A stretch of 64,000 nt of DNA from DATFTF01 sp963825175 (GTDB taxonomy: Bacteria; Acidobacteriota; Thermoanaerobaculia; UBA5066; Gp7-AA6): assembly GCA_963825175.1 (NCBI GenBank), contig CAWGSA010000001.1, positions 558,001 to 622,000 on the forward strand, read 5' to 3'. The notes under the pieces are model-generated. The model searched no databases, was not told the DNA's origin, and worked only from the letters and a program-made list of their open reading frames with translations. Positions 34,197 to 42,287 of this stretch are shown here, in pieces; positions within the stretch are counted from its first letter, which is position 1, and the number at the start of each line of letters is the position of its first letter. The position numbers and the translations under genes are program-made.

Positions 34197-37100
34197 ATGA
34201 AAGCGCGCCGCCGTTCCCTCGTCCTGTTCAATCTGTGCCTGCTCGCGGCGTCCGCGATGCTGCCGCCGCGTCCGCTCCCTGCGCAGACGTACGATCCGTC
34301 GCTCTTCTCCGCGATGCGCTGGCGCATGATCGGCCCCTTCCGCGGCGGCCGGACCGTGGCCGTCTCCGGCGTCGCCGGCCAGCCCAACGTCTTCTACATG
34401 GCTCCCAACAACGGCGGCGTCTGGAGGTCGGACGACTTCGGGCGGACCTGGACGCCCCTGTTCGACGAGCAGCCCACGGGCTCGGTGGGGGCGCTGGCCG
34501 TGGCGGCCTCCGATCCCAACGTGATCTACGTCGGGAGCGGCGAGGGGCTGCAGCGGCCGGATCTCTCGGTGGGGGACGGGATCTTCAAGTCCACCGACGC
34601 GGGAAGGACCTGGAGGAACATGGGCTTGTCGGAGGGGCGTCAGATCGCGGCGATCCTCGTGGACCCTCACAATGCAAATATTGTTATGGCCGCGGTGCTC
34701 GGGCATCCCTACGGGCCCAACACGGAGCGCGGAGTGTTCCGGTCGAGCGACGGCGGGAAGAGCTGGCAACGGGTGCTGTACAAGGACGAAGACACCGGCG
34801 CGGTGGATCTCGCCTTCGATCCCTCGGACGCCCGGCACGTCTACGCAGTCCTGTGGGCCGCGCGCCAGGGCCCGTGGGAATACGGCAACGCCTACAGCGG
34901 CAAGGGGAGCGGCCTCTTTCACTCGACCGACGGCGGAACGACCTGGAATCCTCTGACCAAGGGCCTTCCGACCGTGGAGCAGGGACTCGGCCGCATCGGA
35001 ATCGCCGTGGTTCCCTCGGATCGCAAGCGCCTGTATGCGGTCGTCGAGGCCGCCCGCCTCTCCGGCGTCTATCGCTCGGACGACGCCGGAACGAGCTGGA
35101 GCCGCGTGAACACCGAGAACCGGGTCTCCGGCCGGGGATCGGACTTCGCGGAGGTCAAGGTCGACCCCCGCAACCACGACGTGGTCTACGTCGCCAACAC
35201 TTCGACGTACAAGTCGACCGACGGCGGGAAGACCTTCACCGCGATCAAGGGAGCTCCCGGCGGAGACGACTACCACCGGATCTGGATCAACCCTGAAAAC
35301 CCTTCCATCATCCTGCTGGGCGCCGATCAGGGGGCCACCCTCTCGGTCAACGGCGGACGGACCTGGAGCTCCTGGTACAACCAGCCCACCGCGCAGTTCT
35401 TTCACGTCGCCACCGACAACCGCTTCCCGTACCGCGTCTACGGGGCGCAGCAGGAGAGCGGCTCGGCACAGGTTGCCAGCCGCGGCAACGACGGCGCGAT
35501 CACGTTTCGCGAGTTCCACCCGGTCGGCGTCGAGGAGTACGGCTACGTGGCTCCCGACCCGCTCCATCCCGGTGTGGTGTACGGCGGGAAGGTCTCGCGG
35601 TACGACGAGGCAACGGGCCAGACTCAGCAGATCGGCCCCGTCGCGCTGCGAAACAGCGCACACCGCTTCGACCGCACTGCCCCGGTCGTCTTCTCGCCGG
35701 CCGATCCGCACGTCCTGTTCTTCGCCTCGGAGGTGCTGTGGAAGACGAGCAATGGCGGCCGGAGCTGGCAGGCGATCAGCCCCGACCTGACGCGGGAGAA
35801 CCCCGGCACGCCGGCGAACCTGGGACACATGGCCGACGCCGATCGCGGCCCGCACCGGGGCGTCATCTACGCGATCGCTCCCTCGCCCAAGGACGTCGAC
35901 CTGATCTGGGCCGGGACCGACGACGGCCTGGTCCACGTGACGCGCGACGGCGGCAAGACCTGGCAGAACGTCACGCCGGCGGACCTTTCGCCCTGGAGCA
36001 AGGTGACGCAGATCGACGCCTCTCATTTCGACCCGGCGACGGCGTACGTTTCCGTGTCGCGCTTCCGGTTGGACGACCTCTCTCCGTACATCTTCCGCAC
36101 GCACGACGGCGGCAAGACCTGGCGCAAGATCGTCGCCGGCCTTCCCGGCAACGCCCCGGTCAACGTCGTGAGGGAAGACCCCGTCCGCAAGGGCCTCCTC
36201 TTCGCGGGAACCGAGCGCCAGGTGTGGGTCTCCTTCGACGACGGCGACCACTGGCAGACGCTGCGCTTGAACATGCCGGCCACTTCGATCCGCGATCTGG
36301 TCCTCCACGAGGACGACGTGGTCCTGGGAACCCACGGCCGTTCTTTCTGGATCCTGGACGACATCACGCCGCTGCGGCAGCTCGACGCGTCCGTCGCCGC
36401 GTCGCCGGCCTTCCTGTTCCGCCCGCAGACGGCCCGCCGCGTACGGTGGAACACCAACACCGACACGCCGCTTCCGCCCGAGGAGCCCGCGGGTCAGAAT
36501 CCTCCCGACGGCGCCGTCGTCGACTACTGGCTCCCCGCCGCGGCCGCGGGACCAGTGACTCTCGAGATTTTCGATTCTTCCGGCGCCGTGGTCCGCCGCT
36601 TCGCCAGCACCGATCCGCCCGAGCCCTTCGACCCCGGGGAGCTTCCCGTCCCGACCTACTGGGTCCGGCCTCCCCAGAGGCTCTCCTCCGCGGCCGGCAT
36701 GCATCGGTTCGTCTGGGACGTCCATTACCCGCCGCCCGAGGCGATGGATCACCAGTACCCGATTTCGGCGATCGTCCGAGACACTCCCCGGCATCCGCTG
36801 GGCCCGTGGGCCCCGCCTGGGGACTACACGGTGCGCTTGACCGCCGCCGGCCAGACGGTCAGCCAGCCGTTGCGGCTCGAGATGGATCCTCGCGTGACCA
36901 CGCCGTCGGTGGATCTGCTCGAACAGTTCGAGCTTTCCCGCCGCATTGCGGCGGCCATGCAGCAGGACTTCCGCGCTTTGCAGCAGGTCCGCGCTCTGAG
37001 GGCGAAGCTCCAGGCGATTGCGCCGCGCGCGGGGAAGGAGCCTCTGGCCGAGGCCGCCGCCGCGCTGGACAAGAAGGCGGCCGCTCTCGAGCAGAGCGGG

Positions 37101-37370
37101 CCTCGATTCGCGGCGGCCGGTCCCGACGAGGCCGCGGCCCCCTCCTTCGCCGCTCTCAACCGGTCCCTGGCCACGCTCCTCTCGATCGTCGAAGGCGCGG
37201 ACGCGAAGCCGACGACGCAGGCGGTCGGGGCGGTGGAGGAGACGGAGCGAACTCTGGCGCGCCAGATCGCGAGCTGGACCGAGATCGAGGACCGGGACCT
37301 GCCGGCGCTCAACGAGAACCTGCGCGCGGCCGGCCTGCCGCTCATCCGACTGGGCGGCGAGACGCGATGA
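34197..37370 (+). CDS. Secreted VPS10/sortilin-like BNR-repeat protein, paralog 2
   Basis: A 1057-residue paralog of the preceding gene with the same order: signal peptide (LCLLAASAMLPP...), R-M-I-G-P-F-R-G-G-R, Asp-boxes (S-D-G-G-K-S-W, S-T-D-G-G-T-T-W, S-V-N-G-G-R-T-W), the motif S-S-W-Y-N-Q-P-T-A-Q-F-F-H-V-A-T-D, a beta domain and a helical C-terminus. The 40 bases before the ATG resemble those before paralog 1 (CTCGGG...TCTTCGGAGGAT...ATCGA). The gap between the genes is 76 bases, so they may be co-transcribed. The palindrome at 34669 lies inside the first propeller. Confidence 0.85.
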   Translation: MKARRRSLVLFNLCLLAASAMLPPRPLPAQTYDPSLFSAMRWRMIGPFRGGRTVAVSGVAGQPNVFYMAPNNGGVWRSDDFGRTWTPLFDEQPTGSVGALAVAASDPNVIYVGSGEGLQRPDLSVGDGIFKSTDAGRTWRNMGLSEGRQIAAILVDPHNANIVMAAVLGHPYGPNTERGVFRSSDGGKSWQRVLYKDEDTGAVDLAFDPSDARHVYAVLWAARQGPWEYGNAYSGKGSGLFHSTDGGTTWNPLTKGLPTVEQGLGRIGIAVVPSDRKRLYAVVEAARLSGVYRSDDAGTSWSRVNTENRVSGRGSDFAEVKVDPRNHDVVYVANTSTYKSTDGGKTFTAIKGAPGGDDYHRIWINPENPSIILLGADQGATLSVNGGRTWSSWYNQPTAQFFHVATDNRFPYRVYGAQQESGSAQVASRGNDGAITFREFHPVGVEEYGYVAPDPLHPGVVYGGKVSRYDEATGQTQQIGPVALRNSAHRFDRTAPVVFSPADPHVLFFASEVLWKTSNGGRSWQAISPDLTRENPGTPANLGHMADADRGPHRGVIYAIAPSPKDVDLIWAGTDDGLVHVTRDGGKTWQNVTPADLSPWSKVTQIDASHFDPATAYVSVSRFRLDDLSPYIFRTHDGGKTWRKIVAGLPGNAPVNVVREDPVRKGLLFAGTERQVWVSFDDGDHWQTLRLNMPATSIRDLVLHEDDVVLGTHGRSFWILDDITPLRQLDASVAASPAFLFRPQTARRVRWNTNTDTPLPPEEPAGQNPPDGAVVDYWLPAAAAGPVTLEIFDSSGAVVRRFASTDPPEPFDPGELPVPTYWVRPPQRLSSAAGMHRFVWDVHYPPPEAMDHQYPISAIVRDTPRHPLGPWAPPGDYTVRLTAAGQTVSQPLRLEMDPRVTTPSVDLLEQFELSRRIAAAMQQDFRALQQVRALRAKLQAIAPRAGKEPLAEAAAALDKKAAALEQSGPRFAAAGPDEAAAPSFAALNRSLATLLSIVEGADAKPTTQAVGAVEETERTLARQIASWTEIEDRDLPALNENLRAAGLPLIRLGGETR
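34669..34684. repeat. ACAAT-N6-ATTGT palindrome, copy 2 (inside coding sequence)
   Basis: ACAATGCAAATATTGT, in the same reading phase as copy 1, encoding N-A-N-I-V (AAT GCA AAT ATT GTT). The paralog at 30959 encodes D-P-D-I-V-L at the equivalent place with ordinary GC-rich codons and the same length. Confidence 0.7.
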
Positions 37371-37436
37371 AGCCGGGGGCGGCGTTCACCACCGCGAGAC
37401 GGCGCGGAATCGCCTCGCGATAGTCTCCCTCGTCTC

Positions 37437-38266
37437 ATGGAGCAGGCTCTTCGGGAAACGGTGCTCGCGCCCCGCGTGCGCGTGTTAACTCTGGGCGGCG
37501 ATTCGATCGCGACGAGCTACGGGTCAACAGCACGGTGATCCTCGGGCGGGAGTCGATCCTGTTGGTCGATCCGCTGATCGCGCCGGCCTGCGCGCGGCGG
37601 CTCGAAGCGGCTCTGCGAGACGTCTCGCCGCTCCCGATCCGCTTCGTCGTCCTCACCCACCACCACACCGACCACGCGCTCGGCGCGGGGTACTTCGCGG
37701 CTGGAGGGTCGGTGGTCCTCGCGCACCGCGCCTGCCGCGACCGCATGGCGGCCGAGCATCCCCGCCTGATCGAGGAGCGCCGGAAGCGGCCGGACATCGC
37801 CGGCCTCTTTGCCGACGCCGAGGCCTTCCTGCCGGCCGTGGTCTTCGAGAAGGACCTCTCCGTCGACCTGGGCGGCATCGAGGCGCGGATCCTCCATCCC
37901 GGTCATGGACACACCTGCGGCGACGCGGTCGTCCAGGTCCCCGAGGAGTCTGTGGCGATCTGCGGCGACCTGGTCTCCTCCGGGTACCACGTCAACTACG
38001 AGGACGCGGCGGCCGCGAATCTGGAGCCGGGCCTGCGGGTCCTCCGAGAGCTCGGCGCGCGGACGTTCGTCCCGGGACACGGCGAACCGGGAGGGGTGGA
38101 GATCCTCGACCGGCAGGCGGCCTACCACGCGGCGGTCCGCGACGCGGTGCGCGAAGGAGGCGGCGCCGCCGGGGTCGAGGAGCGCCTTCGCCGCGCGTTT
38201 CCGCGACACCTCCTCCCCGAGGTGATTCCCGCGGCGCTTCGCGCGTGGTCGCAGGCCCCCCGATAG
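37437..38266 (+). pseudogene. Metallo-beta-lactamase-fold hydrolase, frameshifted near 37521
   Basis: The MBL motifs are in the long part: T-H-H-H-T-D-H (zinc site), G-H-G-H-T-C-G-D, I-C-G-D and the late F-V-P-G-H-G-E-P. That frame opens at a GTG at 37535, which is too late. An ATG at 37437 in another frame gives E-Q-A-L-R-E-T-V-L-A-P-R-V-R-V-L-T-L-G-G-D-S-I-A-T-S-Y-G, the expected N-terminus. The two join as S-Y-G-V-N-S-T-V-I-L-G if one G is added to the GGG run at 37521-37523. So one base is missing here, either a sequencing or assembly slip or a real mutation. Rejoined length about 276 residues. Function within the MBL family is not assignable. Confidence 0.65.
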
Positions 38267-38288
38267 AATCGCGCGAACGGGAGGCGCG

Positions 38289-38381
38289 ATGAAGCTGCTG
38301 CCGGTGGGGAACAAGGCTCCGGGCTTCGACGCGGTGGACCAGGACGGCCGTCCGATTTCGCTGAAGTCGGAAAAGAAGTAA
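38289..38381 (+). pseudogene. Peroxiredoxin (AhpC/TSA-type) N-terminal stub
   Basis: A 30-residue open frame with GGGAGG before the ATG. It reads like the beginning of an AhpC/TSA protein: G-N-K-A-P-G-F-D-A-V-D-Q-D-G-R-P-I-S-L, then stops at TAA before the peroxidatic Cys would appear. Nothing downstream continues it in any frame before the next gene. Most likely a truncated remnant with its ribosome binding site preserved. Confidence 0.5.
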
Positions 38382-38390
38382 GGCCTCGCC

Positions 38391-39053
38391 GTGCAGCGGC
38401 CAGGCGCCCTCCCCCCGAAGAGCTCCGCCCGTGTCGAGGCCTTCAGCGACGGCGTCTTCGCCATCGCCATCACGCTCCTCGTCCTCGATCTGAAGGTGCC
38501 CAGGGCCGGGCAGACTTCCTCGGCCGGCCTCGGGGCGTCCCTCCTGGCCCAGTGGCCGACGTTTCTGGCTTACCTCGCGAGCTTCGCCACGATCCTGGTG
38601 ATGTGGGTCAACCACCACAAGATGCTCGACCACATCCACCGCATCGACGGCACGTTCCTTTTCTTGAACGGCCTGCTGCTTCTTTTCATCACCTTCGTGC
38701 CGTTCCCGACCGCGCTCGTCTCGGAATACCTGCGCCAGCCCGAAGCGAGAACGGCCGCGGCGATCTACGCCGGGACCTACGTCCTGATCTCGATCGCGTT
38801 CAACCTCCTGTGGAACTACGCCTCCGCCGGGCGGCGCTTGATCGCTCCGGATGCCGACCTGGCGCGCGTTCATGCGATCACGCGCCAGTACCGCACGGGC
38901 CCGGCGCTCTACGTCCTCGCGCTTCTTCTGGCATTCTGGTCGGCACCTGCGAGCTTCGCGTTCTGCATGCTCCTCGCGGTGTACTGGGCCTTCAGCGGCG
39001 CCCTGGCCGTTTTTCACAAACGCCCGGAAGCGGCGGACTCGCCCTTCCGGTAA
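38391..39053 (+). CDS. TMEM175/DUF1211-family potassium channel-like protein
   Basis: A 220-residue protein with GTG start and six hydrophobic helices. The family signature F-S-D-G-V-F-A-I-A-I-T-L-L-V-L at residues about 18-32 lies in helix 1; the second repeat-like W-V-N-H-H-K-M-L-D follows. Bacterial TMEM175 proteins form tetrameric K+ channels with one such helix-1 filter; selectivity of this one is unknown. Starts ten bases after the peroxiredoxin stub. Confidence 0.8.
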   Translation: MQRPGALPPKSSARVEAFSDGVFAIAITLLVLDLKVPRAGQTSSAGLGASLLAQWPTFLAYLASFATILVMWVNHHKMLDHIHRIDGTFLFLNGLLLLFITFVPFPTALVSEYLRQPEARTAAAIYAGTYVLISIAFNLLWNYASAGRRLIAPDADLARVHAITRQYRTGPALYVLALLLAFWSAPASFAFCMLLAVYWAFSGALAVFHKRPEAADSPFR

Positions 39054-39134
39054 ACCGGCCCGTGGAACGTCGGGGGATAATGTCCGGACAGTCTTTCCTC
39101 CGGGCGATGGCGGCGTCGGCACAAGGAGGCGTTG

Positions 39135-39734
39135 ATGGGGTCTCTTCCTTCCTCCCGATCTCTTTGGATCCACGCCCTGGCCCTGCTGCTCCTCGTTCCC
39201 GCCGGCGCTCGGGCCCAGATGAAGGCGACCTGCGCGGCGAGCAGGACCGGCAAGCCCGCCGCGATCACCGCGCGCGAGGCGTGGGACCTGGCCCGGGAAC
39301 GGGCGCGGACGTGGCAGGCCGACGCCGTTGCCTTTGACGTCACGACCACGTCGCCCGGGCCGCTGGACGCCGAGGGCAAGTCCAAGGACTGGGACCTCAA
39401 GTTCTCCTCCCGGAGCGCGAAGGCCGTCGACATGATCTCGATCAGCGACGGACAGATCACCTGCTACGCGGTCGCCGGAGCGGGAGGACGCGTCATCGAA
39501 TCCGTGGACCGGGCGACGTTCGACAGCAAGAAGCTCTACGACACCGCTCAAAAGGCGGGTGGAGACAAGGTGGGCGCCGGCGCGAAGGTCATGGCCGGCC
39601 TGGTCCAGAACAGGGCCGGCGGCCAGACTCTGTGGTATCTCAATTACCAGAACGCCGCGGGCCGCGAGGTCCTGAGCGTCGTGATCGACGCCCGGACGGG
39701 CAAAGTTCGCAACGTCTTCCACAGCGGAAAGTGA
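39135..39734 (+). CDS. Secreted protein of unknown function
   Basis: A 199-residue protein. AGGAGG lies six bases before the ATG. Signal peptide (HALALLLLVPAGARAQ). The mature part has two Cys (ATCAAS, QITCYAV), a first helical block A-R-E-A-W-D-L-A-R-E-R-A, and ends with W-Y-L-N-Y-Q-N-A-A-G-R-E and V-V-I-D-A-R-T-G-K-V, the last resembling a PepSY-like hairpin. Function unknown. Confidence 0.65.
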   Translation: MGSLPSSRSLWIHALALLLLVPAGARAQMKATCAASRTGKPAAITAREAWDLARERARTWQADAVAFDVTTTSPGPLDAEGKSKDWDLKFSSRSAKAVDMISISDGQITCYAVAGAGGRVIESVDRATFDSKKLYDTAQKAGGDKVGAGAKVMAGLVQNRAGGQTLWYLNYQNAAGREVLSVVIDARTGKVRNVFHSGK

Positions 39735-39762
39735 GCGGCGTCGTCGCAGGCTCGTTCGTTCC

Positions 39763-40368
39763 ATGAGCACTCGCGCTGCGATCGGATGGCGTGCGCATTC
39801 CGGTTGGGCCGCTCTCGTCGCCGTCGCCGGGAGCCGCCAAAGCCTCGAGGTCGTCGACCGCCGCCGCGTCGAGCTCGGCGACCCTCATACCGCCGGACCC
39901 AAGCAGCCGTATCACGAAGCCGAGGGGCAACCGCTCGGCAAGGCTCGCCGGATCGTCGACGGCTATGCGCAGGACGCCCGGCGCCGGGCGGCGGAGTCCC
40001 TGCGCCAGACGGTCAAGGATCTGCGTTCCCGAGGCTACGAGGCCGTCGGCGCGGCGCTCCTCCTGGCGTCGAACAAGCCGCTGCCCGCCCTCGCATCGAT
40101 CCTGGCGTCTCATGCCTTGATCCATACCGCCGACGGAGAGCTCTTCCGCGACGCCCTGGCGCACGCGGCGGCGAAGATCGGATTGCCCCTGCGGCGGGTC
40201 CGCGAGCGCGAGCTTTCGGCCGAGGCCTCCGCAACCCTGCACCGGTCCCCGCTGGAGCTCGAGAGCCTCGTGGCTCAGGCCGGCCGCGCCCTGGGTCCTC
40301 CCTGGACGCAGGATCAGAAGCTCGCCGCTCTGGCCGCCTGGCTGGTCCTCGTTGGCGGCGCGGGCTAG
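39763..40368 (+). CDS. Conserved hypothetical protein (GWRAHSGWA type)
   Basis: A 201-residue protein with no signal or membrane segment. It opens A-A-I-G-W-R-A-H-S-G-W-A-A-L-V-A-V, a sequence I have seen in uncharacterised soil-bacterial proteins. The middle is helical with S-H-A-L-I-H-T-A-D-G-E-L-F-R-D, and the end is L-A-A-L-A-A-W-L-V-L. The pattern is that of a Host-attachment or eRF1-3-like nuclease fold, but this is weak. Function unknown. Convergent with, and overlapping by four bases, the next gene. Confidence 0.6.
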   Translation: MSTRAAIGWRAHSGWAALVAVAGSRQSLEVVDRRRVELGDPHTAGPKQPYHEAEGQPLGKARRIVDGYAQDARRRAAESLRQTVKDLRSRGYEAVGAALLLASNKPLPALASILASHALIHTADGELFRDALAHAAAKIGLPLRRVRERELSAEASATLHRSPLELESLVAQAGRALGPPWTQDQKLAALAAWLVLVGGAG

Positions 40369-40982
40369 GAGCCCGGGGTCGGCGTTGGCTCGGGCAGGGC
40401 CCTTTCTCCGGCCGGGGGCGCCACGGACTTGTAAGCGCTCCAGGTCATCGGGGCAGCGCTGCCGCCGCGGCCGGAGCGGTGCCCGCGCCCGCCGCGCATT
40501 CCACCGCCTCGTCCCCCGCCCTGCGGCGGCGAGTCTCCGGATCCCTCTCCCGAGTCGCCGCCTCGGCTCCCTTGACGCCGTCCCCCGCTTCGCCGGACCG
40601 TCCCCTTCATCGAGGTTCCGCTCACCGCGCCCTCGTAGTGAAGCGTTCCGCCCTGGCCCTCGACGTCCCAGCTGACCTTGTCTTCGTGCAGGGCGATCTT
40701 GGAGAGCTCGCGGGCGTTTCCGTCGGGACCTGTCAGACTGCCGGCCAAAACTCCGCCGGTCGCCGAGAAGTGAAGGCTGAACTGAATCGGATCCCCGCCG
40801 CGCGTTGCTTCGAAGAGCCAATCGCCCGCCAGTTGTTTCGTGGTCACCGCGATCGGCGTGGCCGCCGGAGCGGGCGACGAGGCGGTCGTCGACGGCGCGG
40901 GCTGCGAAACGGCGGCCGGGGGATGAGACGTGGCACAGAGACAGGAGGCCGCGCTCATCGCCGACAGCAGTCCGCGGACCAT
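40365..40982 (-). CDS. Secreted Gly/Arg-rich protein
   Basis: A 205-residue protein. The start at 40982 gives a lipoprotein-like signal (GLLSAMSAASC). A Pro/Ser/Thr linker, then a beta domain L-A-G-D-W-L-F-E-A, F-S-L-H-F-S-A-T-G-G-V-L-A-G, K-G-T-V-R-R (about 55-140), then a long Gly/Arg/Ser low-complexity tail. The beta part resembles the small barrel seen in many secreted hypothetical proteins. Function unknown; start uncertain. Confidence 0.5.
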   Translation of the reverse strand: MVRGLLSAMSAASCLCATSHPPAAVSQPAPSTTASSPAPAATPIAVTTKQLAGDWLFEATRGGDPIQFSLHFSATGGVLAGSLTGPDGNARELSKIALHEDKVSWDVEGQGGTLHYEGAVSGTSMKGTVRRSGGRRQGSRGGDSGEGSGDSPPQGGGRGGGMRGGRGHRSGRGGSAAPMTWSAYKSVAPPAGERALPEPTPTPGS

Positions 40983-41159
40983 CCAGCGTCCATGGGTTCC
41001 CGCCGGGCGAGTCGATCGGTGCGGCGCCGCCGAGATGACCATCACCGAACGAGACGTGCCGGAAGGCCGACGGATTACACAGCGCGCGAAGTATCTGTCA
41101 CCGGGCGCCGACGGACGGTCCGTGGCACATCGATTGCTCCTTGTCGATCGGAGGGCTTC

Positions 41160-41537
41160 ATGGTCGGCAAGAAACTCATTGCGCTCCCGACGGTTCTCTT
41201 ATCGATTTCGATCCTCTTCGCCTGCCGGGCGAATCAAAGTCTCGAGGGGCAGGCCCGCGACGCCAGGATCGCGGCCCAGATCAAGTCCAGGCTGGCCTCG
41301 CAGGTCGGGGCAACCACCCTCACCAGCGTCGAAGTCAACGTGACCAACGGCGTCGCGACCCTGGCCGGTCCGGTGCATAGCGCCCAGGAGAGTCAGCAGA
41401 TCGAGCAGGTCGCCCGCGGCGTCGAAGGCGTCTCCGTCGTCAAGAACGCGCTGCAGATCCTGCAGCAGGAGGTGGTCACGCCTCCCGCGGCGGCCGCGCT
41501 CAACCCGACCCCGGACAACTCGGCTTCGCCGCGGTAG
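41160..41537 (+). CDS. BON-domain lipoprotein
   Basis: A 125-residue lipoprotein (signal ending S-I-L-F-A-C) with one BON domain: A-A-Q-I-K-S-R-L, V-E-V-N-V-T-N-G-V-A-T-L-A-G-P-V, E-Q-V-A-R-G-V-E-G-V-S-V-V-K-N-A-L. BON domains bind phospholipid and are found in osmotic-shock proteins such as OsmY. GGAGGG precedes the ATG. It is the last gene before the MITE at 41583. Confidence 0.85.
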   Translation: MVGKKLIALPTVLLSISILFACRANQSLEGQARDARIAAQIKSRLASQVGATTLTSVEVNVTNGVATLAGPVHSAQESQQIEQVARGVEGVSVVKNALQILQQEVVTPPAAAALNPTPDNSASPR

Positions 41538-41582
41538 CAGGAGCGCAGAGGGGCGTCGGCCGACGTGGTCGCAACCTCTCGC

Positions 41583-41854
41583 AGGCTGCTGAAAAATGAT
41601 TGCGGGCGTCGCGTCAGGGCTTTTGCAACTCGCAGCGGACCGAGAGGCTTGCCTTCGCCGACGAGCGACCATTCCGATGAGAGTCACGTCGCTGCGGGCA
41701 AAAGCCCTGCCGTCGCAAGCGGTTGCGGCGGCGCGGGGCCGTCTCCGTCGTTGCCGCTCCTCCCCGATGCGCCCCGGCATCGCCTTCGTCGCGTCGCCTC
41801 GGATCCGACACCGCGGCGCTCGCAACGCCGCTCCACACCCTTTTTCAGCAGCCT
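41583..41854. mobile_element. 272-bp MITE with 14-bp perfect terminal and 12-bp inner inverted repeats
   Basis: The ends are AGGCTGCTGAAAAA (41583-41596) and TTTTTCAGCAGCCT (41841-41854), perfect inverted repeats. Inside, CAGGGCTTTTGC (41615-41626) and GCAAAAGCCCTG (41698-41709) form a second perfect pair. No ORF of substance lies within, so it is non-autonomous. A shortened copy is at 351-442. No clear target duplication is seen. The stop codon of the TIR-like gene begins at the next base. Confidence 0.8.
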
Positions 41855-42244
41855 CTAGCGCGCGCCGCGCGCCAGGGCCTTGACGTTGGTCCACGTCCAT
41901 TCATAGACCACGTCGTGAGGCCGCGCGCCGCTCGGTTTCTGGCAGGGGCGGTCGCTGCGGCCGGCGAGCAGCACGTAGGGCACGCTTTCCTGCTGGGCCA
42001 TCCACAACTCGGCGGTCACCCCTGCGGCCTGCACCGTCTGTTCGCCGCAAATCACGATCAGGAGCTCCATCTGCCGCATCCGCGCGCGCACTTTCTTGTC
42101 CCAGTCTCCGGCCATCTCCCGGTGAATCGACCAGTCTTCGATCTCGAAGGGCGAGTCCGCCTGGCGGGACTCGGTCAGCAGATCGTGAAGAAGGTCTTCG
42201 TCCCGCTGGCAGTCGAAGCTGACGAATGTCTTGATCTTACGCAA
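41855..42244 (-). CDS. TIR-like (MTH538/ThsB-type) domain protein
   Basis: A 129-residue single-domain protein, TTG start with GAGGG upstream. K-T-F-V-S-F-D opens the first strand, then E-D-L-L-H-D-L-L, F-E-I-E-D-W-S-I, K-K-V-R-A-R-M-R-Q-M-E-L-L-I-V-I-C-G-E-Q-T and V-T-A-E-L-W-M-A-Q-Q-E. This is the TIR-like family to which Thoeris ThsB belongs, which makes an NAD-derived signal. No ThsA-like partner is nearby. Its stop codon abuts the MITE, so the C-terminus may have been altered by it. Confidence 0.7.
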   Translation of the reverse strand: MRKIKTFVSFDCQRDEDLLHDLLTESRQADSPFEIEDWSIHREMAGDWDKKVRARMRQMELLIVICGEQTVQAAGVTAELWMAQQESVPYVLLAGRSDRPCQKPSGARPHDVVYEWTWTNVKALARGAR

Positions 42245-42287
42245 CGGACCCTCGGAAGAACGGGAGATCCTGGCTTGGACCCGGCAT

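Noticed and set aside
29942..34387. A 1481-residue open frame on the minus strand across the sortilin-like genes
   Set aside because: Only its last part (to 30847) has a signal peptide and natural composition. The rest mirrors the plus-strand genes, which have clear Asp-box repeats and ribosome binding sites.
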